From the NCBI GenBank assembly GCA_016219015.1, contig JACRCL010000006.1, forward strand, positions 1-64,000: a DNA stretch of 64,000 nt. Direction: 5' to 3'. Origin of the DNA: Deltaproteobacteria bacterium. Its GTDB lineage: Bacteria; Desulfobacterota; GWC2-55-46. Below the pieces are notes generated by a model. It did no database searches, had not been told where the DNA came from, and saw only the letters and a list, made by a program, of their open reading frames with translations. Shown here piece after piece: positions 29,342 to 41,010 of this stretch; position 1 is the stretch's first letter, and every line of letters starts with the position of its first letter. Position numbers and translations under genes: made by a program.

Positions 29342-30034
29342 TTGAAGGTACTCGCCATCTCCACCTCTTCGGCCTCAGGGTCGATCGCCCTTGTCAATTG
29401 CAACGGGGAAAATGACGAGGTTGCAGCCGAGCTTGCCTCGGGCGCGGCCGAGAACCACTCCAGATGGCTCCTTAAGTCCATAAAAGCCCTGTTAGAGGGC
29501 GCAAGGTGCTCCATAGGGGAGATAGACCTCTTTGCCGTGGACGTCGGCCCCGGCTCGTTCACCGGCATAAGGGTCGGGGTAAGCACCGTGAAGGGGCTCG
29601 CCTGGCCGTCGAACAGGAAGGCCGCAGGTGTTTCCACGCTCAAGGCCCTCGCGATGAATATCTCCTCCGAAAGGCCGATATGCCCGGTGCTCGACGCGAG
29701 GAAGGGCGAGGTCTACGCCGCGCTCTACCTTCGGAAAGACGGCCGCTTCGAGGAGCTTATGGGGGAGTCCGCGATAAAGCCCCAGGCGCTCTTCGATAGG
29801 GTCAATGAGCTCTGTCCAGGCCCCGTGGTCTTTCTCGGTGGCGGGCTTGGCGTTTACGGTAACGAGATATTGAAAAACATAAAGGGCGCGGAGCTTGCGC
29901 CTGAGCGCCTCTGGCAGATAAGGGCGTCGAACGTGGCGCTTCTTGCCCGGGACTCAGCCCCCGTTGGACCTGAGGCGCTCAGCCCGGTCTATCTCAGAAA
30001 ATCAGAGGCTGAGTTGAAGACAAAGGCCGGATAA
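29342..30034 (+). CDS. tsaB: tRNA threonylcarbamoyladenosine biosynthesis protein TsaB
   Basis: TsaB supports TsaD and TsaE in t6A modification of tRNA. The 230-residue protein has the ASKHA-type N-terminus KVLAISTSSASGSIALV, the family segment VDVGPGSFTGIRVGVSTVKGLAW near residue 65 and CPVLDARKGEVYAALY near 115. The start is TTG at 29342; GGGGGCAG lies ahead of it. No tsaD or tsaE is in the window. The 259-base gap after it carries the promoter at 30132 and otherwise nothing recognised. Confidence 0.92.
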   Translation: MKVLAISTSSASGSIALVNCNGENDEVAAELASGAAENHSRWLLKSIKALLEGARCSIGEIDLFAVDVGPGSFTGIRVGVSTVKGLAWPSNRKAAGVSTLKALAMNISSERPICPVLDARKGEVYAALYLRKDGRFEELMGESAIKPQALFDRVNELCPGPVVFLGGGLGVYGNEILKNIKGAELAPERLWQIRASNVALLARDSAPVGPEALSPVYLRKSEAELKTKAG

Positions 30035-30131
30035 TCCCGGAGGTTTTTAAGGGAGCGGATACGCTCAAAGTTATTGGTATAAGGCCCTTTTGAGCCGGTA
30101 TCGGCCTATCCTGTTGTTTTAATGAGTTTTA

Positions 30132-30160
30132 TTGACAAGGCTACGGCGTTAGGTTAATAT
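30132..30160 (+). promoter_or_regulatory. Strong sigma70 promoter upstream of the ilv cluster
   Basis: A perfect TTGACA (30132-30137) and a TAATAT (30155-30160) are separated by 17 bases. The likely transcript start lies near 30167, giving a leader of about 125 bases before the DUF465 gene. I see no leucine- or valine-rich leader peptide or terminator in it, so classic attenuation is not evident. Confidence 0.75.
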
Positions 30161-30293
30161 TTAAATTCGGGTATTTTCAGGGGTTTTCCGCGTTTTTAAG
30201 CCCGGGTATTGTTCAAAATGGCGATTCCTGCAAAAAGGAGGCTGGTCCACTAATCCAAAGACCCTAAAAAAATCCTTAACTAAGGAGGCCTTT

Positions 30294-30530
30294 ATGGAAA
30301 AGCAGGAAGAAATGGTAAAGAAACTCCTTGCAGAGGACGATGCCTTTAAAAAGACCTACAAGGCCCATAAGGACTATGAGAACAAGATAAACCGGCTTGA
30401 GAAAAAGCCGCGCCTCTCGGCGGAAGAAACGGTTGAGAAGAACAGGCTTAAAAAACTCAAACTGGCGCTGAAAGACGAAATGGAAAAGATTATCTCCGAG
30501 CGCAGGAGAGAGAAAAGCAAGGAGCGGTAG
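30294..30530 (+). CDS. DUF465 (YdcH-like) small coiled-coil protein
   Basis: A 78-residue, very charged protein, entirely helical by composition, with the DUF465 pattern: a first helix ending in [17 protein letters not shown], a turn ([13 protein letters not shown]), and a second Lys-rich helix. The function is unknown. A perfect AAGGAGG is 7 bases upstream. It is first in the transcript from the promoter at 30132 and only 8 bases ahead of ilvD. Confidence 0.85.
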   Translation: MEKQEEMVKKLLAEDDAFKKTYKAHKDYENKINRLEKKPRLSAEETVEKNRLKKLKLALKDEMEKIISERRREKSKER

Positions 30531-30538
30531 CAGAGCAG

Positions 30539-32197
30539 ATGCCGGCCAGAAGCGACAGGATAAAAAAAGGGCTTGAAAGGGTCCCTCACAGGGCCCTCAT
30601 GTACGCCACGGGCATCCCCGGCGGCGAGATGAAAAAGCCCTTCATAGGTGTTGCCACGAGCTTCACGGACCTTATCCCCGGCCACATAGGGATGAGGGAC
30701 CTGGAGAGGTTCATCGAGAAGGGCGTCCACACCGGCGGCGGATACCCGCTGCTATTCGGCCTGCCGGGGATATGCGACGGCATAGCCATGGGCCACAGGG
30801 GCATGCACTATTCGCTGCCTTCAAGGGAGCTGATAGCCGACATGATCGAAAGCGTCGCCGAGGCCCACGCCTTCGACGGCATGATACTGCTTACCAACTG
30901 CGATAAAATTACCCCCGGCATGCTCATGGCCGCGGCACGCCTGAACATACCCACCATAATGGTGACGGCAGGCCCGATGATGACCGGGAGGTACAGGGGC
31001 AGGCGGACGTCTTTCATAAGGAACACGTTCGAGGCCATGGGCCGATTCAGGGCGGGGGAGATAACGAAAGAGGAGCTCGATTCGTGCGAAAAAGGCGCCT
31101 GTCCCGGCGCCGGGAGCTGCCAGGGGCTCTATACCGCCAATACCATGAACTGCCTTACGGAGGTCATGGGCATGTCGCTCCCGTGGTGCGGGACCGCGCT
31201 GGCCAACTCCGCCGAGAAGAGAAGGATAGCCTTCGACAGCGGCGTCCGTATAGTCGAGCTGATAAAAAAGGGCGTAACTCCGAGGAAGATAATGACGAGG
31301 GCCGCCTTCGAGAACGCCATAAGGGCGGACCTCGCGCTTGGAGGCTCTTCGAATACCGTCCTCCACCTCCTTGCCATAGCCAACGAGGCGGGGGTGAAGC
31401 TCCCGCTTGAGACCTTCGACGTGCTGAGCCGCACAACGCCGCACATAACGTCCCTTGAGCCCGTGGGTGAATACTACATGGAAGACCTCCACTGGGCGGG
31501 CGGCATAGGCGCGATACTTTCGAGGCTCAAAGGGGTCGTCAAGGACAACCCGACGGTTTCGGGCAAGAGGATAAAGACGATAATAAGCGAAGTCGATTAC
31601 ATAGACGACAAGGTAATAAAGCCGCTCGACAGGGCGTACCACGCCGAGGGCGGTATAGCCGTATTGAAGGGCAACATCGCGCCCCTCGGGGCCGTTGTAA
31701 AGCAGTCCGGGGTCTCGGATAAGATGATGCGCTTCACGGGCAAGGCCCGCGTCTTCGATTCCGAGGAGGAGGCCATGAAGGCCATACTCGGCAAGACCAT
31801 AAGGCCCGGCCAGGTGCTCGTAATAAGGTACGAGGGGCCGAAGGGCGGCCCCGGCATGAGGGAGATGCTCGCGCCCACGGCAACTCTAATGGGCATGGGG
31901 CTCGGCGAATCGGTCGCCCTCATAACTGACGGCAGGTTCTCCGGCGGCACAAGGGGGCCCTGCGTAGGGCACATCTCCCCGGAGGCCATGGAGGGCGGGC
32001 CCATAGCGCTCGTTAAGGACGGCGACACCATAGAGCTCGACATACCGGCAAGAAGGCTCGAGCTCAAGGTCGATGACAGGGAGCTTCAAAGAAGAAGGCA
32101 AAACTGGAAGACCCCTGAGCCAAAGATAAAGGACGGCTGGCTCGGAAGGTACGCAAAGGCTGTCACGTCCGCCAACACAGGGGCGGTATTGAAATAA
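30539..32197 (+). CDS. ilvD: Dihydroxy-acid dehydratase
   Basis: IlvD dehydrates the dihydroxy acids in the third step of valine and isoleucine synthesis. The 552-residue protein has the iron-sulfur cysteines in [13 protein letters not shown] near residue 120 and [18 protein letters not shown] near 190, plus the C-terminal [14 protein letters not shown] segment. It is the first pathway enzyme in the cluster that continues with ilvB, ilvN and ilvC, although it acts third. Confidence 0.97.
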   Translation: MPARSDRIKKGLERVPHRALMYATGIPGGEMKKPFIGVATSFTDLIPGHIGMRDLERFIEKGVHTGGGYPLLFGLPGICDGIAMGHRGMHYSLPSRELIADMIESVAEAHAFDGMILLTNCDKITPGMLMAAARLNIPTIMVTAGPMMTGRYRGRRTSFIRNTFEAMGRFRAGEITKEELDSCEKGACPGAGSCQGLYTANTMNCLTEVMGMSLPWCGTALANSAEKRRIAFDSGVRIVELIKKGVTPRKIMTRAAFENAIRADLALGGSSNTVLHLLAIANEAGVKLPLETFDVLSRTTPHITSLEPVGEYYMEDLHWAGGIGAILSRLKGVVKDNPTVSGKRIKTIISEVDYIDDKVIKPLDRAYHAEGGIAVLKGNIAPLGAVVKQSGVSDKMMRFTGKARVFDSEEEAMKAILGKTIRPGQVLVIRYEGPKGGPGMREMLAPTATLMGMGLGESVALITDGRFSGGTRGPCVGHISPEAMEGGPIALVKDGDTIELDIPARRLELKVDDRELQRRRQNWKTPEPKIKDGWLGRYAKAVTSANTGAVLK

Positions 32198-32226
32198 GGA
32201 TGCCATAAAACAGAGCGGGTCATAGT

Positions 32227-33921
32227 ATGAAGAAAAACGGCGCACAGGTCTTTATAGAATGTCTTTTGAAGGAAGGGGTCGATACCATATTCGGCTTCCC
32301 CGGCGGGGCGGTACTGCCCATCTACGACGCGCTCTTCGACTCTCCAATGAGGCACATACTGGTGAGGCACGAGCAGGGCGCCGTGCACATGGCTGACGGC
32401 TACGCGAGGGCTACCGGCAGGCCAGGTGTGGTCGTAGTCACATCGGGCCCCGGCGCCACGAACACGGTCACTGGCATTGCCACGGCCTACATGGACTCGA
32501 TCCCCCTGGTCGTATTCACGGGGCAGGTGCCGACGGCGCTTATCGGCAACGACGCCTTCCAGGAGGCCGACATAGTCGGCATAACGAGGCCCTGCACCAA
32601 GCACAACTACCTCGTAAAGGACATAAAGGACCTCCAGAGGATAATAAAGGAGGCCTTCTACATAGCCACAACCGGCAGGCCCGGCCCGGTGCTGGTGGAC
32701 CTGCCGAAGGACGTCCTGAACGCGCCCTGCGAGCTAAAGTACCCGGACAAGGTCGACCTCGGCAGCTATCAGCCCAATTACAAGGGCCATCCGGGGCAGA
32801 TAAAAAAGGCGATGGACTTCATCCTGTCGTCCAAAAGGCCGGTCGTGTACGCGGGCGGCGGCGTAATCCTTGCCAATGCTTCAGATGAGATGAAGGCCTT
32901 CTCGACCAAGCTAAACATCCCGACGACCACGACGCTCATGGGCCTCGGGGGCTTCCCCGGCACGCACCCGCTATTCCTCGGCATGCTCGGCATGCACGGC
33001 ACCTACTGCGCGAACATGGCCATCATGAACACCGACTGCCTCATAGCCATAGGCGCGCGGTTCGACGACAGGGTCACGGGGAAGATAGACGAGTTCGCGC
33101 CGTTCGCCGGGATAGTCCACGTAGACATAGACCCGACGTCCATCAGCAAGAACGTCAGGGTCGATATCCCTATAGTAGGGGACGTGAAGAACGTATTGAA
33201 GGACCTCCTGAAGGCGATACCCCCGCAGGGGGCGAAGGACTTCAAGAACAATACGAAGGAATGGCACGGCCAGATAAAGAGCTGGAACTCCACCCATACG
33301 CTATCGTACAAGAGCGACCCCAAGGGCAAGATTAAGCCCCAGTACGTGATCGAAAAACTCTACGAGGCCACGAAGGGGGACGCCATAATTACGACCGAGG
33401 TCGGGCAGAACCAGATGTGGGCCGCGCAGTTCTTCAAGTACGACAGGGCACGCACCTTCATAACCTCCGGGGGCCTCGGCACTATGGGCTTCGGCTTCCC
33501 GGCGGCCATAGGGGCGCAGATAGCCTTCCCGGACAGGACCGTCATAGATATAGCCGGGGACGGGTCGCTCCAGATGAACATACAGGAACTCGCCACCGCC
33601 GTCCAGTACAAGCTCCCGGTAAAGGTGGCGATACTCAACAACATGGTCCTCGGTATGGTCAGGCAGTGGCAGGAGTTCTTCTATAACAAGAGGTACTCGC
33701 ATACGTGCATATCGGTCGCGCCTGATTTCGTAAAGCTCGCCGAGGCGTACGGGGCCGTGGGATTGAGGGCCAGAAAGCCGGACGAGGTCGAAGGGGTGAT
33801 AAAGAAGGCTCTTTCGATAAAGGACAGGCCCGTATTGATGGACTTCAGGGTCGACCCTGCCGAGGACGTCTATCCGATGGTCCCGGCGGGACAGCCTTTG
33901 AATAAGATGCTGCTGGTGTAA
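32227..33921 (+). CDS. ilvB: Acetolactate synthase large subunit
   Basis: This thiamine diphosphate enzyme joins two pyruvates, or pyruvate and 2-oxobutyrate, in the first common step. In 564 residues: the catalytic Glu49 in [14 protein letters not shown], the central FAD domain, and the C-terminal ThDP-binding [15 protein letters not shown] region ending NNMVLGMV, all typical of biosynthetic AHAS. The regulatory subunit gene follows after 13 bases. Confidence 0.97.
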   Translation: MKKNGAQVFIECLLKEGVDTIFGFPGGAVLPIYDALFDSPMRHILVRHEQGAVHMADGYARATGRPGVVVVTSGPGATNTVTGIATAYMDSIPLVVFTGQVPTALIGNDAFQEADIVGITRPCTKHNYLVKDIKDLQRIIKEAFYIATTGRPGPVLVDLPKDVLNAPCELKYPDKVDLGSYQPNYKGHPGQIKKAMDFILSSKRPVVYAGGGVILANASDEMKAFSTKLNIPTTTTLMGLGGFPGTHPLFLGMLGMHGTYCANMAIMNTDCLIAIGARFDDRVTGKIDEFAPFAGIVHVDIDPTSISKNVRVDIPIVGDVKNVLKDLLKAIPPQGAKDFKNNTKEWHGQIKSWNSTHTLSYKSDPKGKIKPQYVIEKLYEATKGDAIITTEVGQNQMWAAQFFKYDRARTFITSGGLGTMGFGFPAAIGAQIAFPDRTVIDIAGDGSLQMNIQELATAVQYKLPVKVAILNNMVLGMVRQWQEFFYNKRYSHTCISVAPDFVKLAEAYGAVGLRARKPDEVEGVIKKALSIKDRPVLMDFRVDPAEDVYPMVPAGQPLNKMLLV

Positions 33922-33934
33922 GGGGAGGTTTTTC

Positions 33935-34420
33935 GTGCGCCATACGATTTCAGTCCTTGTCACAAACGAATTCGGAGTGCTGTCGAGGATATCGGGGCTT
34001 TTCTCGGGCAGGGGCTTCAATATCGAAAGCCTGTCGGTCGCAGAGACCCTCGACCCTAAGATATCCCGGATGACCATAGTGACGAGCGGGGACGACAAGG
34101 TCCTCGAACAGGTCAATAAGCAGCTCAACAAGCTCATAAACGTCATCAAGGTGCACGACTTCACCGACGAGGAGCACATAGAGAGGGAGCTGGCCATGAT
34201 AAAGGTCACCTCCAACGCCGATACCAGGGCCGAGATACTCTCCATAGTAGACATATTCAGGGCCAAGGTCGTGGACGTAAGCCCGAGGACGTATACGGTC
34301 GAGATAACCGGCGACGAGGAAAAAATTGGCGCGATAACGGAGCTCTTCCGCCCCTTCGGCATAAAGGAGATAGTAAGGACCGGCAGGATCGCAATGGCGA
34401 GGAGCCCCAAGCAGAAATAG
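33935..34420 (+). CDS. ilvN: Acetolactate synthase small (regulatory) subunit
   Basis: The 161-residue protein has an N-terminal ACT domain (HTISVLVTNEFGVLSRISGL and GRGFNIESLSVAETLDP) that binds valine for feedback inhibition, and a C-terminal ferredoxin-like domain ending GRIAMARSPK. The start is GTG after AGGGGAGG. The protein is of the long ilvH/ilvN type. A family 1 repeat follows directly after the stop and separates it from ilvC. Confidence 0.95.
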   Translation: MRHTISVLVTNEFGVLSRISGLFSGRGFNIESLSVAETLDPKISRMTIVTSGDDKVLEQVNKQLNKLINVIKVHDFTDEEHIERELAMIKVTSNADTRAEILSIVDIFRAKVVDVSPRTYTVEITGDEEKIGAITELFRPFGIKEIVRTGRIAMARSPKQK

Positions 34421-35623
<1,203 letters not shown>

Positions 35624-35625
<2 letters not shown>

Positions 35626-35764
35626 AACTCAGAATTAATTCAGGCTGCTCAAAAAGCTCCAGATGCGAGGCCCCTATTGAAATGGGGAGTGAGGAATGAG
35701 GCGTACTCCTTACGTTGTGACAAGACGAAGGCAACGAAGCAGATGGACTTTTTCAGCAGCCGGT
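35624..35764. mobile_element. Family 1 dispersed element, copy 7, with flanking direct repeats
   Basis: Orientation plus; contains CAGGCTGCTCAAAAAGC, CCAGATGCGAGG, the insert CCCTATTGAAATGGGG, GTGACAAGACGAAGGC and the end TTTTTCAGCAGCC. It is flanked by GATAAGAGCAAAAACT (35608-35623) and GATAAGAGCAAGAACT (35765-35780), a 15-of-16 direct repeat that looks like a target site duplication. It carries no protein gene, so any transposition would need an enzyme supplied elsewhere. Confidence 0.7.
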
Positions 35765-35781
35765 GATAAGAGCAAGAACTG

Positions 35782-36423
35782 ATGCGCATCCCGATAGCCA
35801 GGGAAGGCTACCCCTTCATACTGGCCGCTTTATTGGTTATAATAATAACGGGCATTCTGGGCCTTTTCTGGCTCGAGGCGATATTCGTCCCGCTCGGTGT
35901 CTTTGTCGTCGCCTTTTTCAGGGACCCTGAAAGGAAGGCCCCGGCCGACAAGAACTCGATCGTAAGCCCGGCCGACGGCAGGGTCATAAAGGTCGAGCGC
36001 CTCAAGGACGAGAGGTTTTTAAAGAGCGAGGCGCAGAGGATAAGCATCTTCATGAACGTATTTAACGTCCACGTGAACAGGGCGCCGGCCTCGTGCAAGG
36101 TAAGGAAGATACTCTACAACAAGGGCAGGTTCTTCAACGCGAGCCTCGACAAGGCTTCCCTTGAGAACGAGCAGAACGCCCTCATAGTGGAGGCCGAGAA
36201 CGGCAAGACCTTCGCCTTCAACCAGATAGCGGGCTTGATCGCGAGGAGGATAGTCTGCTACGCGAAAGAGGGGACGAAGCTCGTGAGGGGCGAGCGGTTC
36301 GGCATGATAAGGTTCGGCTCAAGGGTAGACGTATATCTGCCGAAGGGATGCAAGGTGACCGTGACGGTCGGCGAGAAGGTGAAGGCCGGGACTTCAATAC
36401 TGGGGTACTGGAATGTTAGATAA
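35782..36423 (+). CDS. psd: Phosphatidylserine decarboxylase, short form
   Basis: Psd makes phosphatidylethanolamine from phosphatidylserine. At 213 residues it is the short proenzyme type found in many deltaproteobacteria. There are one or two membrane spans at the N-terminus (about 10-45). The self-cleavage site is G179-S180 in IRFGSRVDVYLP; Ser180 becomes the pyruvoyl group. The conserved SPADGRV and NVHVNRAP segments are present. It overlaps pssA by 11 bases, so substrate and product enzymes are made together. Confidence 0.93.
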   Translation: MRIPIAREGYPFILAALLVIIITGILGLFWLEAIFVPLGVFVVAFFRDPERKAPADKNSIVSPADGRVIKVERLKDERFLKSEAQRISIFMNVFNVHVNRAPASCKVRKILYNKGRFFNASLDKASLENEQNALIVEAENGKTFAFNQIAGLIARRIVCYAKEGTKLVRGERFGMIRFGSRVDVYLPKGCKVTVTVGEKVKAGTSILGYWNVR

Positions 36424-37225
36424 CGAGATACATAATCAGGAAAGCGGGAAGAAGAAGCAGAGCATAAAAAAGGGAGTATACCTCCTGCCGAACCTCATCA
36501 CCTCGGCGAGCCTCTTCGGAGGTTTCTACTCCATAATAGCGTCCCTTGACGGCCACTTCGAAAGGGCGGCAATAGCCATATTCATCTCCGCCATACTCGA
36601 CGGCCTCGACGGCAGGATCGCCAGGCTTACGGGCTCGTCGAGCAAGTTCGGGGTCGAGTACGACTCCCTGGCCGACCTCATCGCCTTCGGCCTCGCGCCG
36701 GGGGTGCTGATATTCACGTGGGCCTTAAGGCCGTTCGGCAGGTACGGCTGGCTCGCGGCCTTCCTCTACGTCGTATGCGGCGCGCTCCGGCTCGCGCGCT
36801 TCAACGTGCAGATAACGACCGTGGAGAGCAAGCGCTTCAACGGCCTGCCGATACCGGCGGCCGCCGCGCTCGTCTGCACGACCGTGCTGATGTTCTTCTA
36901 CCTCGGCAGGGGCGAGGAGATGGCCAAGCACATAACGGTCCTCATACTCGTATACGCGCTGGCTTTCTTGATGATAAGCAACGTCAAATATTACAGCTTC
37001 AAGGAGCTTAACCTGTCGCAGAGGATGCCGTTCAGGCTCCTCGTCGGCCTTATATTCCTCCTTATAGTGGTGGCCGCCGAGCCTACGGTGATGCTGTTCA
37101 TACTGACGCTCGGCTACGTGATATCGGGGCCGATAACGACGCTCATAGACAGGAGAAAGCGCGTCCCCTTGAAGCAGAAGGGCGAGAAGAAGGAGCCGAG
37201 GGAGATGGGTTTCCACGGTAAATAA
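36413..37225 (+). CDS. pssA: CDP-diacylglycerol-serine O-phosphatidyltransferase
   Basis: PssA makes phosphatidylserine from CDP-diacylglycerol and serine. The 270-residue integral membrane protein has the CDP-alcohol phosphatidyltransferase motif: DGLDGRIARL followed by GVEYDSLAD (near residues 63-88). About seven to eight hydrophobic spans are visible. It sits between psd and leuA; two bases separate it from leuA. Confidence 0.95.
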   Translation: MLDNEIHNQESGKKKQSIKKGVYLLPNLITSASLFGGFYSIIASLDGHFERAAIAIFISAILDGLDGRIARLTGSSSKFGVEYDSLADLIAFGLAPGVLIFTWALRPFGRYGWLAAFLYVVCGALRLARFNVQITTVESKRFNGLPIPAAAALVCTTVLMFFYLGRGEEMAKHITVLILVYALAFLMISNVKYYSFKELNLSQRMPFRLLVGLIFLLIVVAAEPTVMLFILTLGYVISGPITTLIDRRKRVPLKQKGEKKEPREMGFHGK

Positions 37226-37226
37226 T

Positions 37227-38768
37227 ATGGACAACAGGGTAAGGATATTCGACACCACGCTCCGGGACGGCGAGCAGTCGCCGGGGGCCTCGATGAACGT
37301 CGAGGAAAAGATAATGGTCGCCAGGCAGCTCGCCAAGCTCGGCGTGGACGTCATAGAGGCCGGTTTCGCCTTCAGCTCGCCCGGTGATTTCGAGTCCGTA
37401 AGGAGGGTGGCGCAGGAGGTGGAGGGCCCGGTCGTGTGCAGCCTCGCGCGCGCAAAGGCGGAGGACGTCGACGCGGCCTGGGGGGCCTTGAAGGGAGCCG
37501 CGAGGCCCCGCATACATACGTTCATCTCGACGTCCGAGATACACCTGAAGCACCAGTTCAAGCTCACGAAGAAGGAGGCCATGAAGAGGGCCGTAGAGAT
37601 GGTCGGGCGCGCGAGGGGGTACGTCGAGGACGTCGAGTTCTCGGCAATGGACGCGTCCCGCACCGAGCCTGAGTACCTCTACGAGGTGATAGAGGCCGTG
37701 ATAAACGCGGGCGCGACCACCATCAATATCCCCGACACCGTCGGCTACGCGCTGCCTCAGGCCTTCGGGGAGCTTATAAAAGGAATCAGAGAGAACGTAA
37801 AGAACATAGACAGGGCCATGATATCGGTCCACTGCCATAACGACCTCGGCCTCGCCGTGGCGAATTCGCTCGCCGCGGTGGTGAACGGGGCGCGGCAGGT
37901 CGAGTGCACGATAAACGGCATCGGCGAGAGGGCCGGTAACTGCTCGCTCGAAGAGATAGTCATGATACTCAGGACGCGGAAAGACCTCCTCGGCCTCGAT
38001 ACCTCGATAATCACCGAGCAGATTTACCCGGCGAGCAGGCTCATAAGCTCCATCACGGGCATAACGGTCCAGCCGAACAAGGCGATAGTCGGCGACAACG
38101 CCTTCGCGCACGAGTCCGGCATACACCAGGACGGCCTGCTGAAGGACAAGACCACCTATGAGATAATGAGGCCCGAGTCCGTCGGCATCTCCCGCTCGAA
38201 GCTCGTGCTCGGCAAGCACTCCGGGAGGCACGCCTTCAAAACTCGTCTGGCCGAGCTCGGCTACGACATAACGGGCGAGGGCCTCGATAAGGCCTTCGAG
38301 CGGTTCAAAAAGCTCGCCGACAAGAAAAAAGAGGTCTTTGACGAGGACATCGAGGCCATAGTGCAGGACGAGGTCTTAAGGCTTGAACTGCCCGAGAGGT
38401 ACAGGCTCCTGAAGCTCAACGTCAGGAGCGGCACCGATACGCCCCCGACCGCCGAGGTCGTAATCGAGGTCGACGGCAAGCCCGTATCCGAGGAAGGCCG
38501 CGGGGACGGGCCCGTGGACGCCGCTTACAATACGATAGCGAAGATAACCGGCACCAAAAGCACGCTCTTGAAGTATTCGGTAAACGCGATAACCGGCGGG
38601 ACCGACGCCCAGGGAGAGGTCTCGGTAAGGCTGAGCGAGGGCGAGCATATCGTCCTCGGGCAGGGCTCGCATACGGACATAATAGTGGCGAGCGCGAAGG
38701 CGTACATAAACGCGCTTAACAGGCTTGAGTACAAGAAGAAGGAAAAGAGAGAGAACCTGATATTATGA
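37227..38768 (+). CDS. leuA: 2-isopropylmalate synthase
   Basis: LeuA condenses acetyl-CoA with 2-ketoisovalerate in the first leucine step. The 513-residue protein has the [15 protein letters not shown] motif near residue 9, the metal-binding HCHND near 200, and the C-terminal regulatory domain (about 390-510) that binds leucine. The start ATG lies just after the pssA stop. Together with ilvBNC this links valine and leucine synthesis in one transcript. Confidence 0.96.
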   Translation: MDNRVRIFDTTLRDGEQSPGASMNVEEKIMVARQLAKLGVDVIEAGFAFSSPGDFESVRRVAQEVEGPVVCSLARAKAEDVDAAWGALKGAARPRIHTFISTSEIHLKHQFKLTKKEAMKRAVEMVGRARGYVEDVEFSAMDASRTEPEYLYEVIEAVINAGATTINIPDTVGYALPQAFGELIKGIRENVKNIDRAMISVHCHNDLGLAVANSLAAVVNGARQVECTINGIGERAGNCSLEEIVMILRTRKDLLGLDTSIITEQIYPASRLISSITGITVQPNKAIVGDNAFAHESGIHQDGLLKDKTTYEIMRPESVGISRSKLVLGKHSGRHAFKTRLAELGYDITGEGLDKAFERFKKLADKKKEVFDEDIEAIVQDEVLRLELPERYRLLKLNVRSGTDTPPTAEVVIEVDGKPVSEEGRGDGPVDAAYNTIAKITGTKSTLLKYSVNAITGGTDAQGEVSVRLSEGEHIVLGQGSHTDIIVASAKAYINALNRLEYKKKEKRENLIL

Positions 38769-38784
38769 CATTGGAAAGGAAGAA

Positions 38785-40065
38785 TTGACCGCACCCATGA
38801 GGCCGATGACGATAACAGAGAAGATACTTGCCAGGCACGCCGGGCTTAAAGAGGTAACACCCGGCGAGCTTATAAACGCAAAGGTAGACATAGCCCTCGG
38901 CAACGACATAACCGCTCCCATCGCGATAAACGAGTTCAGGAAGTCGGGAGCTAAGAAGGTCTTCAACAGGAACAAGGTCATCCTTGTCCCCGACCACTTC
39001 ACCCCGAACAAGGACATCAAGTCCGCCGCCCAGTGCAAGGTATTGAGGGACTTCGCCATCGAGCAGAAGCTCACACACTACTACGAGGGCGGCACGGTCG
39101 GGGTAGAGCACGCGCTCCTGCCCGAGAAGGGCATCGTGGTCCCCGGGGACCTCGTCATCGGCGCGGACTCGCACACCTGCACCTACGGAGCGCTCGGCGC
39201 GTTCTCGACGGGCGTGGGCTCGACCGACCTCGCCGCGGTGATGGTGACGGGCGAGCTCTGGTTCAAGGTGCCGGAGTCGATAAAATTCGTCTTTACCGGC
39301 AAATTGAGGAAATGGGTGAGCGGCAAGGACCTCATCCTCCACTTAATAGGGGATATCGGGGTCGACGGGGCGCTCTATAAGGCTATGGAGTTCACCGGCA
39401 GGCCCATAGAGGCGTTGTCGATGGACAGCCGCATGAGCATGTGCAACATGGCGATAGAGGCCGGGGCCAAGAGCGGCATCATAGCTCCGGACAAGGTGAC
39501 GAAGGCCTATGTCGACAAGCGCGCCGAGAGGCCTTATAAATTCTATTCGAGCGACGAGGACGCGGTCTATTGCGAGGTGAGGGAATACGACTGCAACGCC
39601 ATAGAGCCGAAGGTCGCCTGCCCGCACCTGCCGGAGAACACGAAGAACGTCGGGGAGCTTAAGAATATCACGATAGACCAGGTAGTGATAGGTTCGTGCA
39701 CCAACGGGAGGATAGAGGACCTCGCGGTGGCGGCGAAGATATTAAAGGGCAGGAAGACGGCCAAATACGTGAGGCTCATAATCATCCCGGCAACGCCGCA
39801 CATCTACAACGAAGCGATGAAGAAGGGCTACTTCGACATATTCCTGAAGGCCGGGGCCGTCATAAGCCCGCCGACCTGCGGTCCGTGCCTCGGAGGCCAC
39901 ATGGGGATACTCGCCGCCGGAGAGAGGGCGGTCGCCACTACGAACAGGAACTTCGTCGGCAGGATGGGGGACGTTAAGAGCGAGGTCTTTCTTGCAAACC
40001 CGGCGGTAGCGGCCGCTTCCGCCATAAAGGGCAGGATCGCGCATCCCGATGAAGTCATGAAGTGA
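38785..40065 (+). CDS. leuC: 3-isopropylmalate dehydratase large subunit
   Basis: LeuC with LeuD isomerises isopropylmalate. The 426-residue protein is the shorter, archaeal/deltaproteobacterial type of LeuC (homoaconitase-like). Its iron-sulfur ligands are C in VIGSCTNGR and the two in [12 protein letters not shown] chose TTG at 38785 because GGAAAGGA lies 5 bases upstream; ATG at 38797 is an alternative. The 139-base gap to leuD shows no clear promoter or terminator. Confidence 0.95.
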   Translation: MTAPMRPMTITEKILARHAGLKEVTPGELINAKVDIALGNDITAPIAINEFRKSGAKKVFNRNKVILVPDHFTPNKDIKSAAQCKVLRDFAIEQKLTHYYEGGTVGVEHALLPEKGIVVPGDLVIGADSHTCTYGALGAFSTGVGSTDLAAVMVTGELWFKVPESIKFVFTGKLRKWVSGKDLILHLIGDIGVDGALYKAMEFTGRPIEALSMDSRMSMCNMAIEAGAKSGIIAPDKVTKAYVDKRAERPYKFYSSDEDAVYCEVREYDCNAIEPKVACPHLPENTKNVGELKNITIDQVVIGSCTNGRIEDLAVAAKILKGRKTAKYVRLIIIPATPHIYNEAMKKGYFDIFLKAGAVISPPTCGPCLGGHMGILAAGERAVATTNRNFVGRMGDVKSEVFLANPAVAAASAIKGRIAHPDEVMK

Positions 40066-40204
40066 CGCGGCGGGGTTCCAGGGCTCCATCAGGCCTTTGT
40101 GACCGTAAGTTGCACTCCCATTACATTTGATCCTAAAGTCCGGCCCCATGAGCGGGCGGTTTTTTGCATTACTTAAGATAAGAATTGATTTTGCGAGGTG
40201 GATG

Positions 40205-40699
40205 ATGAAGTTCAAAGGCAACGCCTGGAAGTTCGGCTCCGATATAGATACCGACAGGATAATACCCGCTCGGTATTTGAATACCTCGGACCCCAAGGAG
40301 CTTGCGAAGCACTGCATGGAGGATGAGGACGCCTCTTTCGCCTCAAAGGTGCGCCCCGGCGACATCATAGTGGCAGACAAGAACTTCGGCTGCGGCTCTT
40401 CACGCGAGCACGCCCCCATCGCCATCAAGGCGAGCGGGATCGCCTGCGTCATAGCCAAGAGCTTCGCGAGGATATTCTACAGGAACTCTTTCAACATGGG
40501 CCTGCCGATACTCGAATCCGAAGAGGCGTTCGGCTCGATTGACGCGGGTGACGTGATCGAGGTCGATATGGACACGGGCGAGATAGTGAACGCCACTAAG
40601 AACCTGCGTTTCAAGGCGCGCGCGATCCCGCCTTTCATGCAGGAGCTTATAAACTCGGGGGGCCTCATGGAGGCGATCAAAAAAAAGGGAGCGGTATGA
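40205..40699 (+). CDS. leuD: 3-isopropylmalate dehydratase small subunit
   Basis: The 164-residue swivelling-domain subunit of the isomerase has the family N-terminus [17 protein letters not shown] and the substrate-binding [12 protein letters not shown]. Two ATG codons are adjacent; I took the second (40205), with GAGG 6 bases upstream. A longer frame from 40127 has no homologous character. The stop overlaps the next small gene by four bases (ATGA). Confidence 0.95.
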   Translation: MKFKGNAWKFGSDIDTDRIIPARYLNTSDPKELAKHCMEDEDASFASKVRPGDIIVADKNFGCGSSREHAPIAIKASGIACVIAKSFARIFYRNSFNMGLPILESEEAFGSIDAGDVIEVDMDTGEIVNATKNLRFKARAIPPFMQELINSGGLMEAIKKKGAV

Positions 40700-40911
40700 A
40701 GAAAGAAGGCGTAAAGAGCAGGATCCTCGCGAGCGAAAAGCTCCACATCGAGAACAAGACGCTTTTCGTGGACTTGAAGGAGAACGAGGTCGGAAAGTTC
40801 CTTCAGATAGCGGAACTGTCCAACGACAGGAGGTCAACGGTCGTTATCCCCATAAGCGGGATGCAGGCATTCCTGGAGACGCTCCAAAAAATCTCAAGCA
40901 GTTCTCTGTAA
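40696..40911 (+). CDS. Small protein resembling a PUR-type nucleic acid binding repeat
   Basis: A 71-residue protein. After a basic start (KKEGVKSR) comes [21 protein letters not shown] then [26 protein letters not shown], which follows the pattern of a single PUR repeat (four strands and a helix) as in bacterial PUR-domain single-stranded DNA/RNA binding proteins such as Borrelia BpuR. This is my reading by pattern, not a database result. It is translationally coupled to leuD (ATGA overlap) and followed by a terminator, so it is made with the leucine enzymes. It might be a nucleic-acid-binding regulator, or simply co-transcribed. Confidence 0.65.
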   Translation: MKKEGVKSRILASEKLHIENKTLFVDLKENEVGKFLQIAELSNDRRSTVVIPISGMQAFLETLQKISSSSL

Positions 40912-40960
40912 AAGCATATAATCCAAATAGTTAAAGATAAAACCTAAGAGGTTTTCTTAT

Positions 40961-40988
40961 GGGGCCTTTTTTCCGGCCCCTCTTTTTA
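40961..40988 (+). terminator. Rho-independent terminator between the leuD unit and leuB
   Basis: GGGGCC (40961-40966) pairs with GGCCCC (40975-40980), followed by TCTTTTTATT. The leuB ATG follows 22 bases later, so leuB needs read-through or its own promoter. Confidence 0.8.
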
Positions 40989-41010
40989 TTACATTCCAAA
41001 GGAGCCGTTA

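Noticed and set aside
30161-30293. Attenuator with leader peptide for ilv genes
   Set aside because: No short frame rich in Leu, Val or Ile and no terminator stem could be found in the leader.
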